Of a stretch of DNA of 64,000 nt, positions 51,766 to 61,855 are shown one piece after another; within the stretch, counting starts at the first letter, position 1; each line of letters opens with the position of its first letter. Under the pieces are notes generated by a model. The model worked only from the letters and a program-made list of their open reading frames with translations, did no database searches and was not told the DNA's origin. Source of the DNA: Sinonovacula constricta (lineage: Eukaryota; Mollusca; Bivalvia; Cardiida; Solecurtidae); NCBI GenBank assembly GCA_007844125.1, contig CM017558.1, positions 25,120,071 to 25,184,070 of the forward strand. The letters run 5' to 3'. The position numbers and the translations under genes were made by a program.

Positions 51766-52250
51766 CCCTTACGAAGTACGAACCGATCCTAGCGAATAAG
51801 GAACTTCGAGATCGAGTAATCCGGTTGCTCCGTTAAGCCTTATGGTTGGGCCGCGGAGTTGGAAGCTGGCTCTGAGGTATTCTTGCAACTGCTGAAAGGT
51901 CCAAAGGTCCGGGCGCACAGAGGTTCTCTACCCCAATGTGGTTACATACTTGGTGTTCATAATGTTGTACCAGCCAGCCGTGTATGTGATCGACCGCAGA
52001 CCGATTTTAAAACTTCCATCCCTGTGGTCTATGGGCTGTTGAAGATAGGTCGGGCCTGAAGTGATATCGGCGATCGTTTGAAACATCTTGCATACAATAG
52101 ACAATCTTCATTGAGGCCTTTACCCTCAATAGCGGCGTAAAGTATAAGGCCGGGGGATATCCACGGAACGTTAAAGCCAGAAACTTGTCCATCATAAGGA
52201 TCATGACAGGCCCCAACCAGTTCTTCTCTGCCAGCCTGCCCAAAATCTGG
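51766..52250 (-). pseudogene. Remnant of an unidentified Polinton structural gene
   Basis: Minus-strand frames here show protein-like stretches (for example SGFNVPWISPGLILYAA and LRSITYTAGWYNI) that continue into the fibre-like region below, interrupted by stops and frame changes. It may be the amino-terminal part of the same fibre gene or a separate structural gene; I cannot decide. Confidence 0.35.
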
Positions 52251-53456
52251 CTACACTACCGACTGCTCAAGATCATAACAGAGACCACAGTTCAAGATTG
52301 GACTACCCAATGTAGTTCTGGCAGAACCAGCTGAACTTCGTTGTGTGGTGCTCAACGGCGGGCTGCGGGGTCTCAATCAAGGACCACCTGAACGGACCAG
52401 AGGGGGGTGCTACCCCCATCATTTAGTTTGTCAACCCCTTTATGTCTACTACCCCACCAATTGCATTCTAACGGAAATAAAGTGGCCCCCTCCTAGGATT
52501 GGTGCTGGGGCGCGTGAGCATTACTTACGACCGGAGAGCGTATGAACGGCTTTGCCAGAAATACGGGGTCGACCCCTAGACAGACTGGCGCCAAAAAGGG
52601 TACCCCAACAGCCGCGGCCTAGGGTAAGTACACCCCAAAGGGCAAGTTGCGTGGACCCAGACAGACTTCCGGCACGACAGCCGGGAAAAACACGTAGCCA
52701 GCCAGAACGGCGGAAGCCTAGACACCGAGCACATGGCGTTCGGGTCGGAGGTCTCTGGAGGTCGTCATTGCGGGGTTTCGTCTTTCGACTGGCGGCCGCC
52801 TAAAAATCGAAATCTGCCACCTCGATGCTTCTTCCAGCGCTGGCGCCCATCACTTCGTCCAGTTCTATATTAATCCGCTGTATTTGGGCGACAGTTTGGG
52901 CGGGTAGATCAGCAGTCTTATTGCGGAGCCCCCAGTCCGAGAAACCGAGTTCGTTCCGGACAATGGCCCGCCTTCCCTACTTGCTATAGTGTAAAACGCT
53001 TGGGGTCTTCCGGAATTCCTGTCGACAAGATTAATATCTGGGTAGGCCTTCAGGCGGAGCTGACCCCTTCAGGCGATCGTAAACTATTGGTAGTCCCGAC
53101 CAGCAGAGGCTGATCCTCACCCAATCCGCTGTAAAAATCATCAACGGTTCCCGTAAGTAATCCAGTGGACAGCTAGGTAGTTGCAATATCGTCCGTGGCA
53201 GAATAAAACGGCGCCAGTCGGTCACCGAAGTCATGCGCAGGATGCCCTCGTCAGACATTTTATTGAAGACACGTGGCTGGGTTCAATACAAGATGTTTCA
53301 AAGTGCTGAGAGAACACCTAGAGGTTAAGGGCATCTGCCAGTCGATTGTGATCACGAACAACCTATCCACAATCGATCAGAATCAGCTAAGTGGTTAATA
53401 ATTTGGGTCGGGCAATCGTTAAAAAGACCACGATTAAGATTTCCTGGAACTAAAAC
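52251..53456. other. Polinton interior without an identifiable gene
   Basis: About 1.2 kb of G+C-richer sequence with only short frames on both strands. A plus-strand stretch at about 52545-52800 encodes basic, Lys/Arg-rich peptide in two frames. By position a capsid or core gene would be expected here. Heavy decay or deletion is likely. Confidence 0.4.
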
Positions 53457-54072
53457 ATGAGTCTCAACGACAGTGATTTGTTCGGATGTGACATGGACCT
53501 CTGGAAAACAGAAAACGAGCGGGCTAATGCCCAATACCAGGGTATTGACATCACGGATAACAGAAACGCAACTCGGATAAGACTGGACGCCGGTGACAAG
53601 ACTGCTCAAGCGAATGACGCAGCTATCGCCAAGGCTTTCGGCAACCGTTTCTCCATCCCACTCAATTTTGGACTCTTGGAGAACCACTTGTCCATATTTT
53701 AGTCCTCTTTCGGCGATAGACTCGAGTACGACCTTACGTTCAATGAATACAATCGCGTTCTCAAGACGACCGGCAATGAGAATACCAAACACTTTATCGA
53801 GGGCATTGCCTTGGAGTTCGAGATGGTGAAGAACAGGGAAAATATCCGCAACTAGTACGCAGAGAAGATGGCGATGGAGTTCGCACTAAGGCTCAACCGA
53901 TGACGACGGCTTGCACGGCAACGGGCACCGGATCGAAAACGCCAGCGAGGGGATCACAATTCAGCTCACCAAGGAAGCGGAATCTCGGGGAACATTGAAC
54001 ATATACCTTTTCGTCCTTATGAACTTGCAGCTCAACATTGAGAATGGACGATTCATATCAGTTAATTACTAG
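53457..54072 (+). pseudogene. Capsid-like structural protein pseudogene of the Polinton
   Basis: Starts at an ATG with MSLNDSDLFG, runs 81 codons to a stop, then continues in protein-like frames (GDRLEYDLTFNEYNRV; later NASEGITIQLTK and NIENGRFISVNY) separated by stops and at least one frame change. I associate this family with Polinton-type elements, immediately before the packaging ATPase, and take it as a capsid-like structural protein from position. The middle seems shortened. Its end is a TAG supplied by the first bases of the nested hAT-like element. Capsid assignment is inference, not motif-based. Confidence 0.45.
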
Positions 54073-55187
54073 GGACGTCAAAGGATACTAAATTTGGTAT
54101 CCGGATATCCGTCGAACGATCCGAACGGATATCCGGATATCCGGATATAAATCTTAGTTAATTCTTATGTTGCAGTCGGATGTGTGCGGGATTACTAACG
54201 TTTCCATTGACATAATTAAATCGTCATTTCAATGGAAATAATTAAATCAACATTTCCATTGGCATAGGCACTTCAGCATTTCAATAATTAATAAAATACG
54301 AATGATAAAAAACATGTGCTATTTTCAATTCACAATTAAATGAATAAATCAAACATACATCTGATCAAAGAAAACATGCGTACATGCGAAGCACATTTAT
54401 TTGAAAACGTTGTAAATTATTAAATACCCAATACGAAAATGTAACAAAAATAAAGAAGCACATGATGAAACAATCATATATGTAATGTTTATGTTATATT
54501 TATTAAGTCACATCAACTTTGCAGCAGTTGTTCAGTCTTCCTCTGGAAGCGTGGCACGATTCTTGTTGAGGAAGATTATCCCATCGATTCATTTACACAA
54601 TCCAAACGGACTTAATTTAACACGAGTTACTGATCTTTGCCGACAAACCTGTTAATTGTCTACATAATTGTAGCTCTATTTCCTCTTAATAAAGCCGAAC
54701 AAACGAAATTAAAGATAATAATCCTTAATCAAAATGGATAAGTAATAGCTTCAAAAAATGGCTGTTAATTGGCAAATTATTTTACATAAGCTTTAGCACA
54801 CTTCTACAACTGTGAAGTTCATCAACAAAATTTAAGATGGTATTTGCTAAACAAAATGGATCAGTAGAGGCTTCAAACCTTGGCGGTTAATTAGCATGTT
54901 ATTATACATACCATCATGCTTAAGCACATTTCTTAAACTGTGAAGCCAAGTATACGATACTGCCTGTCACCACCTGTTACCACCTGTCGATAATCCCATA
55001 CGCCTGCGTATGCGTGAATGCACACTGGCATGACAACAGAAAGATAACTTAGTAAAATGGCCAAAACATTTAATTAAATGTTTATAATTTTACATTTTTT
55101 AAGCGAATATCCGGATACCAAAGTCGATTCGGATATCCGATGATTCGAACGGATATTCGGATATCCGGATATCCATTGACATCCCTA
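54070..55187 (+). mobile_element. Non-autonomous hAT-like element nested in the Polinton
   Basis: A 1.1-kb AT-rich island inside G+C-richer DNA. Ends are inverted: TAGGGACGTCAA at left and the complement of TAGGGATGTCAA at right, each followed by clustered ATCCGGATATCCG palindromes. Flanks TTAATTAC (54062-54069) and CTACTTAC (55188-55195) match at six of eight positions, fitting an 8-bp hAT duplication. No transposase ORF is present, so it needed an outside enzyme. Confidence 0.75.
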
Positions 55188-55195
55188 CTACTTAC

Positions 55196-55772
55196 TGAAG
55201 AGCCCCACTCGGCCATAATCTGCGGCATGACTTGCTGCGTAAAAACGCATTTCGCTCTTGAACTCCTCGAGGGCCCATTCCGCGGCCGTTTCGACCACGT
55301 CTTAATCATATGTCAAACGACCAGGCATAACAGGGTCTACCATTAACGCCCGTGGGTGTGGACAGAAGAGGAGGTTTATGTTCTAGATCCAGGTGAACGG
55401 CTGCATGACTTGTTTCGCGCTCTCTAGCGAGTGTTTCAGGGCGAGCCGACGTTGTATATCATTGATGAGATGGCCGTCAGCAAACAGATCACCAAGAAAA
55501 AAGACATGCTCTCCGAGCTGGCATTCAGCGGCCGCAATGCAGATGGGTCCTGGCTCAGAGGTACAACGCCGTCCTCAAAGACCTCAGAGAGCAGACGCGT
55601 TGGGTCGCTCTCTTCCACTGCAAGGATCGGGATTGTTTCGACGAGTGTTGCGTGAAAATGACATCATCCCCACAGCCGTCAGACCTGACGTGCGGGAACA
55701 ACTCGCCTAAACGAAACATGCGAAGTTGCTGTTAAATATCTCACAGCCAAGTAGCTATGCCGTCTTAACATA
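55196..55772 (+). pseudogene. Packaging ATPase (FtsK/A32-like) pseudogene of the Polinton
   Basis: Begins right after the hAT-like insertion. Shows a degenerate P-loop, SAIICGMTCCVKTHF, in which the glycines expected before the Lys are altered; a Walker B strand TLYIIDE; then protein-like stretches in other frames (WVALFHCKDRD is split across a frame change) to TKHAKLLLN near 55760. By family this enzyme pumps DNA into the capsid. At least three frame changes or stops (near 55346, 55430 and 55655) and the loss of a clear start codon make it non-functional. Confidence 0.8.
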
Positions 55773-55869
55773 AAACGCCTATACGTTGCAACCGCCTGCT
55801 TCGGAGGAGGAGTGGGGGGCTTTTCTACTTTTCATCACAATTATACTCGGTGTTTTCGTGACTATAGCA

Positions 55870-56369
55870 ATGGACTGCGACGACATTATTGACCAGCTTC
55901 TTGCCGACGAGTCGGCGCCGCCTGCGCGGGCCATTGCTCGGTCTGGAGGCCACGATTACGTCCTGGAGGATGCAGGTAAGACTGCAAACGCAGAACGACT
56001 GGGGCAAAAACAGAGGTTGGCCGGCCTTGATATGGGGGTCAGTAAAGTCAGTACATAGGCAGAGATATTTCTTCAGATCAGATCGATCGCCTCCCATATG
56101 AGGAGATCGGCCAGCTCTACGCCAGATATGAGGCTCGACTGGGGGCAAGGATGACCAAGACTCTAAGTTTCGCGGCGCACCAGATTTACACTATGGTGGT
56201 AAGCCAGCTGCTCCCGATCCCGGCTGTTCCGCAGGATTTACATATCGCTGACCTCGAGGCAGACCCATTCATTGGGCATGCCCTAACTACCATCACCTGC
56301 GAGCTATACCACCGCTTTAGCATGTATTTATTTAATACATTGCCAAGTATCCAAGCATGTATCTACTGA
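55870..56369 (+). pseudogene. Polinton ORF of unknown function, frameshifted
   Basis: ATG at 55870 opens an acidic segment (MDCDDIIDQLLADESAPP) followed by HDYVLEDAGKT, ending at TAG near 56058. In another frame, protein-like sequence resumes (YARYEARLGARMTKTLSF, DLEADPFIGHALTT, CELYHRF) to 56369. The two parts look like one gene broken once. No known domain is recognised. Confidence 0.45.
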
Positions 56370-56374
56370 GCAAG

Positions 56375-56644
56375 ATGGCAGAACTAACCACAGCGACGGA
56401 GGAGACACCGGGTTCGGAGACAACGGAGGAGGCGCCGCCAGGGCCAAAAAAGTGCCCAGCGCATCGACTTTATCAGGACGAGCCTCGCCGAAAAGGATAC
56501 GCTGTCCAAACCTTCCACGATGTAGAAGCTGGCATGCGAGTGTATGCTCTAGTCATGCCAGATGCAAATAAAAAGCTTGATTTCATTTGGCCCGAACCTC
56601 AGCTGACCGACTTATACCATCCATCCAACGACCAGCAAGCTTGA
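56375..56644 (+). CDS. Small Polinton ORF of unknown function
   Basis: An uninterrupted 89-codon frame from ATG at 56375 to TGA. The first third is Thr/Glu/Pro-rich and probably disordered; the rest (KKCPAHRLYQDEPRRKGY, FHDVEAGMRVYALV, PEPQLTDLYHPS) looks folded. Position between ATPase and integrase fits a minor structural or accessory protein. No family recognised. Confidence 0.45.
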   Translation: MAELTTATEETPGSETTEEAPPGPKKCPAHRLYQDEPRRKGYAVQTFHDVEAGMRVYALVMPDANKKLDFIWPEPQLTDLYHPSNDQQA

Positions 56645-57092
56645 GAGATTGGATTTATTCTATTATTACTCGGAGCGGCCGGGCACGCGGGTTACTACTT
56701 AGAAAAGCAGGGTAATTAATACGGCCTCCGCTTCTTTTCCCGCCCCTCATACACAACCTTCGGTATAACGGTCCTTCCCGAGGAACTGTTTACTAAGATG
56801 CTGGAAGTAGGCTACGCCGCTCGACAGCACAAAGTTCCTGGGTTTGTAGCTTCCACTATGATCGATGTCGCGCATAATTCACCCGATAGCAGGCGGTAAT
56901 ATCATGATGCGTTTCACAGATAGGCTGCTAGCAGGCCCGACTTACCTCTGGGCAATAACTGGGCAGCTACCCGAGCCTGTGGCTTCTGCGTGTTGGAGGC
57001 TGATCACGCTCTTGAGATATCTCCATAGATCAGAAGCTCGCAAGAATATACAGCGATTTAAAAAACTGGCGGCCGCGGCTAGCGATTCTTAG
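56645..57092 (+). pseudogene. Unidentified Polinton gene remnant
   Basis: Protein-like stretches in two frames: TTFGITVLPEELFTKMLEVG and VGYAARQHKVPGFVAS, then MMRFTDRLLAGPTYLWAI running to a Lys/Ala-rich end and TAG at 57092. The leading bases encode a hydrophobic stretch in one frame. Function unknown. Confidence 0.35.
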
Positions 57093-57114
57093 GCTTAGGC
57101 TCGGGACTTCCTTA

Positions 57115-57993
57115 TAAAACAGGCCATATGGCAAATCTACCTTACTGCTCGGCGCCAAACACCGAGACCCAAGTTTGACTTTTCAGTACCAAACGAAGTG
57201 AAACCAGGACGATCTCTTATTCTTACCGCACGACACAGTTCGTCGAAAGAGATACAAGTATGCCCTGATTATTGTCGATGTGGCCAGTAAGTCTAAAGCC
57301 GCTGAACCGTTTACTACGAAGGAGGCTAAAGATTGTCGCCGCTGCTCTCGAGCAGATCTACAAGCGGGGCAAGCTGTGATGGTCGAAACTGCTTCAAGTC
57401 GATCCTGGGAGGGAGTTCATAGGCTCTGTGTCCCACCTTTTGGCGAAGCACGGGGTTGAGTTCAGGCGCGGCCGTGTGATCATCCACCGTGATCAGGGAG
57501 TTGTAGAACGGGTCAACCGGACACTTGCTGAATGCCTATTCGGGCACCAGAAGGCGGTCAAAATGCGATTGCCAGAGGGCGAGCGGTCAACGGAGTGGGT
57601 TAGTAGGCTGTCCTAGGTTGTAGCGGCGGCCTTGAACGGAGAAGAGACCGGGCTTATCGGTAAACGGCCAGTCGACGCTATCAAGGCCGAATCCGTGGCA
57701 CAAAAACCCTTTTCGGTTGTTCCCGGACGTTCGGTCTCAAGAAACAAAAGCTCCCATCCAGTGCCAGTGTCCGCTACCTCTACCACGCCGGGGAACTGGA
57801 GGGCGGCCGCCGACGAGCGACAGACGCCGTGTGGCCCCTTGAGGACTACCGGATAGGGCGCTCCTTTGCGAAGCCTGACGAACCCGTCATCTATTACCTA
57901 ATGGATGGACCTGGGCGAGGCTTTGTGCGCGAAGAACTCCTGGTGGTGCCCCCAGGCACCCAATACCTTTTGATGGGGTTCTCAATCGTTTAG
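57115..57993 (+). pseudogene. Retroviral-type integrase pseudogene of the Polinton
   Basis: The catalytic core is recognisable: first Asp in LIIVDVASK (57277-57279), second in LLQVDPGREF (57401-57403), and Glu in GVVERVNRTLAE (57506-57508), with 34 residues between the second Asp and Glu, as expected for the rve superfamily. A frameshift separates the first Asp from the second, a TGA lies a few codons before the second Asp, and a TAG follows the core. The carboxy-terminal region (a YRIGRSFAKPDEPVI-like stretch, then REELLVVPPGTQ) continues in another frame to TAG at 57993. It would insert element DNA with a 6-bp stagger. All three acidic residues survive but not in one frame. Confidence 0.88.
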
Positions 57994-58155
57994 TGCTGTA
58001 GCCCATCCTTTTCGATAGCACTCAAACAGGTCAAGCGGTGATTGGCATAGATATGTCCCCTGAGTTTTGTCCCGCCGTTCCATACTGAGCTGCTGTGTGT
58101 CTTTTGGGGCATGAACTCAGAGCAGCTCGGTGTTGCATACTGTACAACTGCTGTT
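57994..58155. other. Convergent spacer between integrase and polymerase genes
   Basis: About 160 bp between the plus-strand integrase stop and the minus-strand polymerase stop. No terminator or polyadenylation signal stands out. Confidence 0.4.
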
Positions 58156-61100
58156 TTATGCCTCCTTGAGGTGCAGGATGTGGTCGACCTTAAGGTTTAG
58201 CCCCATGAGTCCCTTGGCTTGGTCCTGGCGTTTATAGGCCAAGAGCTTCCTTTGGATCGCCTTGCGGAGTTGCTGGTACATGAGTTGCCTAACCTCGGAA
58301 CTCTCTTTTGGGTAAGAGACAACCCGTTCAAGTGGGTGCATGTATTCCACTTGAGACACCGCAAGGTAGGCCAGATTGGACCACTGCAGAAAGTCGTCAA
58401 TAATCCATACTTTTTTAGGGTTGTGGATTGTCAGAGCTCGGGTGGTTTGAACTGCGATGGAATACCCCAGACGCCAGTCATCAGTCATCGCCTGGCTTCC
58501 ATACATCCACAATCTGATTCCATCCAAGGCAGCGCTTTTCGCATCCCTTGGCACTGGTCTTTGTCGAGGCGGAGGCGGATTTTCGTTTCAGGTCCCTGAG
58601 GTTGTGGTCCTTCGCTCTGTGGACGACCTCAACCTCCTCAAAGTGGTCTGTCTTTTGCCGCAGCCAGTCGTGCGACATCTCTCCCGTGATTGGCGGCGGC
58701 ACCCCTGATCGCCGCAATCGACGACCTAGACGCCTCTTTGATCAAGCCAGTCAAGAAAGATCTCGAGGTTAGGAAGGGAAAGATACAGATCTCATCCCAG
58801 ATGATCACCCTTCGGACGAACTTCTGTCCCATCCCATCTGGGGTCCACTCCGTTTTCACGCTCTATTAGAAGAAGCTGTGATAGGTTTGGGCCTTTGCAC
58901 TCCGGGTCCGCATCTCTCTGGCCAGGCGATGGGTCGAAATGAAGATTAAGGGTCTCTGGCTTAGAAGACCTCGATGTCTCGAGTGGTTTACATAGGCCTC
59001 CACCGCCGTTGAGATAGCTTAATTTATACCATGACAGTGGGTCATTATGATTTGGGGCCGTTGATGGGGACAGGTCTTTAGCTTGTGCATTATGTTCGGG
59101 TTTGGGAGTCTATGAAGCGTGCGCTGCCGACATGTATATTTTCTCGCCCTTGTCTCCCCAATAAGCTTGGGCGACGTGGTGCAGCTTTTCGATTTCTGAG
59201 ATGCAACTAGGGCATCAGTCCTGCATGCAGTCGCATTTTTGTGGGGTCGCAAATGCTCCGACCCCCTTGCAGCTTGTGTAAGGCTATTTCCTTTCACATA
59301 GAGGGAATCGGTTGCCACTCAGACGGCCTTGTCAGGTGTGAAACGGCGAAGCATCTCCAGGAGGTTGTTGTGGGCGTAGGCCAGCATGCTGACCCTAAGG
59401 TGGGTGTACTGTGGCTGGGTGCCGTCGTAGTAGGTAAGGATACGACCCAGCGGACATCTTGCTGGTGCCCCTACCAGCATGCCGCTTTGTCGGGATCGCG
59501 GACCAAGAAGTCAAGCTCTCCGGGATCGAATATGAGTCTCCTGGTAAGCCTTTTTCCAACAGCCCTGCTACCCTGAATAAATTTCCCGACAATCTTACAG
59601 CTCTGGTTTCGATCTTTCGGGAACCAGATCTTTGTTTGCTTCTCAAATGCAAGGAAAGCCTCTCGGACCTTGAGAGAATTCAGCAGGCGACTTTCCATAA
59701 GATAGGTCGACAGGGACGTCATGGCCCAATCCTTCTCTATGAAATGCTTCCTAAACCAGGCCGGGATGACGGGGTGGTCATTTGGCTAAAATTCCCAATT
59801 CTGGACCTCGGCGAAACCTTTACCAATGTCTTCGGGGAGGGGGGGGGCATCGACCGCCACACGGGCTATGCGGTGATCAGGATGGCCAAACAATTGGCAA
59901 TAAGGCTTCGCCACACCGTGTCCCAGGAAACTGGAGGAGTAGCAGCTATTCATGACGATGGAAGTAACGTCTTCAGTGTTGTAATCCATCGAGTTCCAAA
60001 GCCCGCCGTGGCCGAGTGGCACAAAAGCTTTCTTGATGTCCGGGAGGAGGTTAGTTGACGTGGGTTTCCAGCCATTGCGCTCTCTTGCCACGATGCTGGC
60101 TGCAAAAGCCTTCTCGGCTCAAACCCCAAGATTCTACACACTCTCTTCAGTTTTTCGTGAACCTCCTAGGTTCGGTACGTTCGGCCGTCCGGGAGAACAA
60201 ACTGGTCAAAGCTGAGCTGTTTGGCTAGCCTTCCGAGCAGCCAGACGGCTATCTGCTTACCCTGGGTCGTTTGTCGAATGGATTCCCAGGTGTCACCCTC
60301 ATACATGTGAACCTCTCTTACAGCCGGGAAGTGGAAGTCTATGGACCAGGTGTGGCCATCATGGCAGATGAGCTCAGCCGCCTGCTATCAACTTTGCTGG
60401 TACTTACCACTGTTATAGATGGTCTCCCCAGCGATGTCCCGCAAGATGATTTTTTGAAATATCATTCACAGTCGCTCCTGTTTGATGAACCCGCCCTTCC
60501 CAGTCTGTATTTTCAGGCGCCTTACTGCTGTTAGTCCCTGATCTCTCGGCGTGCCTTTGAATTATTCTATCACCCGCTGAGCAACGCAGTTAAGGTCACC
60601 GTTTCCCAGTGGGGCTATGTTGGCGGGCTTTGGGGATCTAATAGGGTAGAGCCCATTAACGACCGCCTTGACCGGATAGGCGTTCTGATAAAACACACTG
60701 TCAACCCAAACAAGATCGCCTGCTTTTGTGTGTCGGGAAAGCTCAACGACGGCCTGTCCCTTCGTCCTCCGTGCACGGACTGGGTCGAATTAATCTTCGA
60801 CTGACCAGTTATCTTCAGATCTCGCCCTCAAGAACTTGATTCACTGGATGAAACTGCCCTATGAAAGAGATGCAAGAAGCCGTGTTGCTCTTGCATCGGT
60901 CATGCGGTCGTCGAAAACAAGTCGGCCGGCTCTACTGTACATACAATCGGCGATCTCAACTTCACTAATATCAAGAGACTCCTCTGTTTCCAGCCTCCGC
61001 GTGAAGAAGACCGCACTGGCACCATCTACTAGTACTTCAAACTCATCTTTGGCGTCCTTCAAAATCTCAACCCACGGATCGGCTGGAAATTTTAAAGAGG

Positions 61101-61173
61101 AAGGGACCTGGTAATCCAGATCGATGAAGTGTTGACCCTTAGAAGTCGGGCATTTCTGCAAGTAACTTATCAA
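58156..61173 (-). pseudogene. Family B DNA polymerase (protein-primed type) pseudogene of the Polinton
   Basis: About 3 kb spread over several frames. Motif A is visible as SIVMNSCYSSSF near 59950, where the catalytic Asp expected before Met-Asn-Ser is Val. Motif C is VATDSLYV at about 59300-59318, preceded by SMLAYAHNNLLEMLRRF, a helix typical just upstream of this motif. Motif B could not be identified. The amino-terminal 100 codons (61144-60859) and the last 132 codons (58554-58156, ending LKVDHILHLKEA) are open; the centre has many stops and frame changes. Would replicate the element. The copy is dead. Confidence 0.82.
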
Positions 61174-61543
61174 TATAATTGCCCATTGTACATAATGAAT
61201 TATCCAAATACAACATATCTTTATAATAAGGGAATTTCGATGGTCGCCAAACGCATAAATTCCTGGGCGAAGTAATGTTTTGATCCCTCCCTCTTATAGT
61301 CACATGCCATGCAAAGCCCCAGGTCGTTTTTACGCCTACCCCGCAGAATATGCAAGGTCTCGTGCCGCGACCTTTGCGAAATCTCAAGCGGTGAAGTATG
61401 CAGAAGCAATTGAGGCAGGACCGGCCACAGAGCTTTGTGGAGCCGAGGATGAGCCAAGCGCACTTGTCTGTCCCTTCATAGTGCCGGTGGGTATGCTTTA
61501 TATATATCCAACATCTAACTTGGAAAAAGTCACACGGAGCACA
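61139..61543 (-). other. Region between polymerase 5' end and right terminal repeat
   Basis: Two overlapping minus-strand frames of about 80 codons. One contains a C-x-x-C (RPCIFCGVG) and could be the displaced amino end of the polymerase or a separate small gene. I cannot assign it. Confidence 0.3.
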
Positions 61544-61849
61544 GTCCCCGGAGGCTCTGACTATTTTTTCGGGTTGCCAGAGAGGGTGGGGCAGACCTAT
61601 CGCATAGCAATGTGGCCAGCATAGTAACAGGATCGGGCCCTAGGGCTCAAAGCCCGATCTAGGCCGATTCTGTCACCGCTCGGCCCCCCAAAATGTTGGG
61701 ATGCCTTGTAAGCTAGGCCCAAACCCCCTCCAAGGATGCAAGAGCGCAGATCGGGTCAATTCGTCCATTGGGGCCACAATCCGGTTACCAATGCTGGCCA
61801 CATTGTAGATAAACTGAAACCAACTGGTATGCTGGCCCTCCCTGCTGCT
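61544..61849 (-). repeat. Polinton right terminal inverted repeat
   Basis: The reverse complement starts AGCAGCAGGGAGGGCCAGC and pairs with 49331-49640. The inner part (near GGTCTGCCCCACCCTCT) is almost identical between ends, while the outer-middle part has several indels, so the two ends have diverged since insertion. Confidence 0.92.
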
Positions 61850-61855
61850 GGCTGC
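61850..61855 (+). repeat. Target-site duplication of the Polinton, right copy
   Basis: GGCTGC, partner of GGCTTC at 49325-49330, one mismatch. Placement depends on taking the outer AGC of the inverted repeat as the terminus. Confidence 0.7.

Larger units (their letters stand above)
49331..61849. mobile_element. Maverick/Polinton virus-like DNA transposon, complete but decayed
   Basis: A 12.5-kb block, visibly richer in G and C than its surroundings, bounded by terminal inverted repeats of about 310 bp whose outer ends begin with AG, and by a 6-bp target duplication. Inside are remnants of the hallmark Polinton genes: retroviral-type integrase (57.1-58.0 kb, plus), family B DNA polymerase (58.2-61.2 kb, minus), packaging ATPase (55.2-55.8 kb, plus), and capsid-like and fibre-like genes (53.5-54.1 plus; 50.65-52.25 minus). 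Most ORFs contain stops and frameshifts, so this copy cannot move on its own. About 1.1 kb of the length is a nested hAT-like insertion. An adenain-type protease was not found. Confidence 0.93.

Noticed and set aside
59459..60058. 199-codon plus-strand ORF
   Set aside because: Antisense to the polymerase centre, where motif A is visible on the minus strand; no domain recognised.
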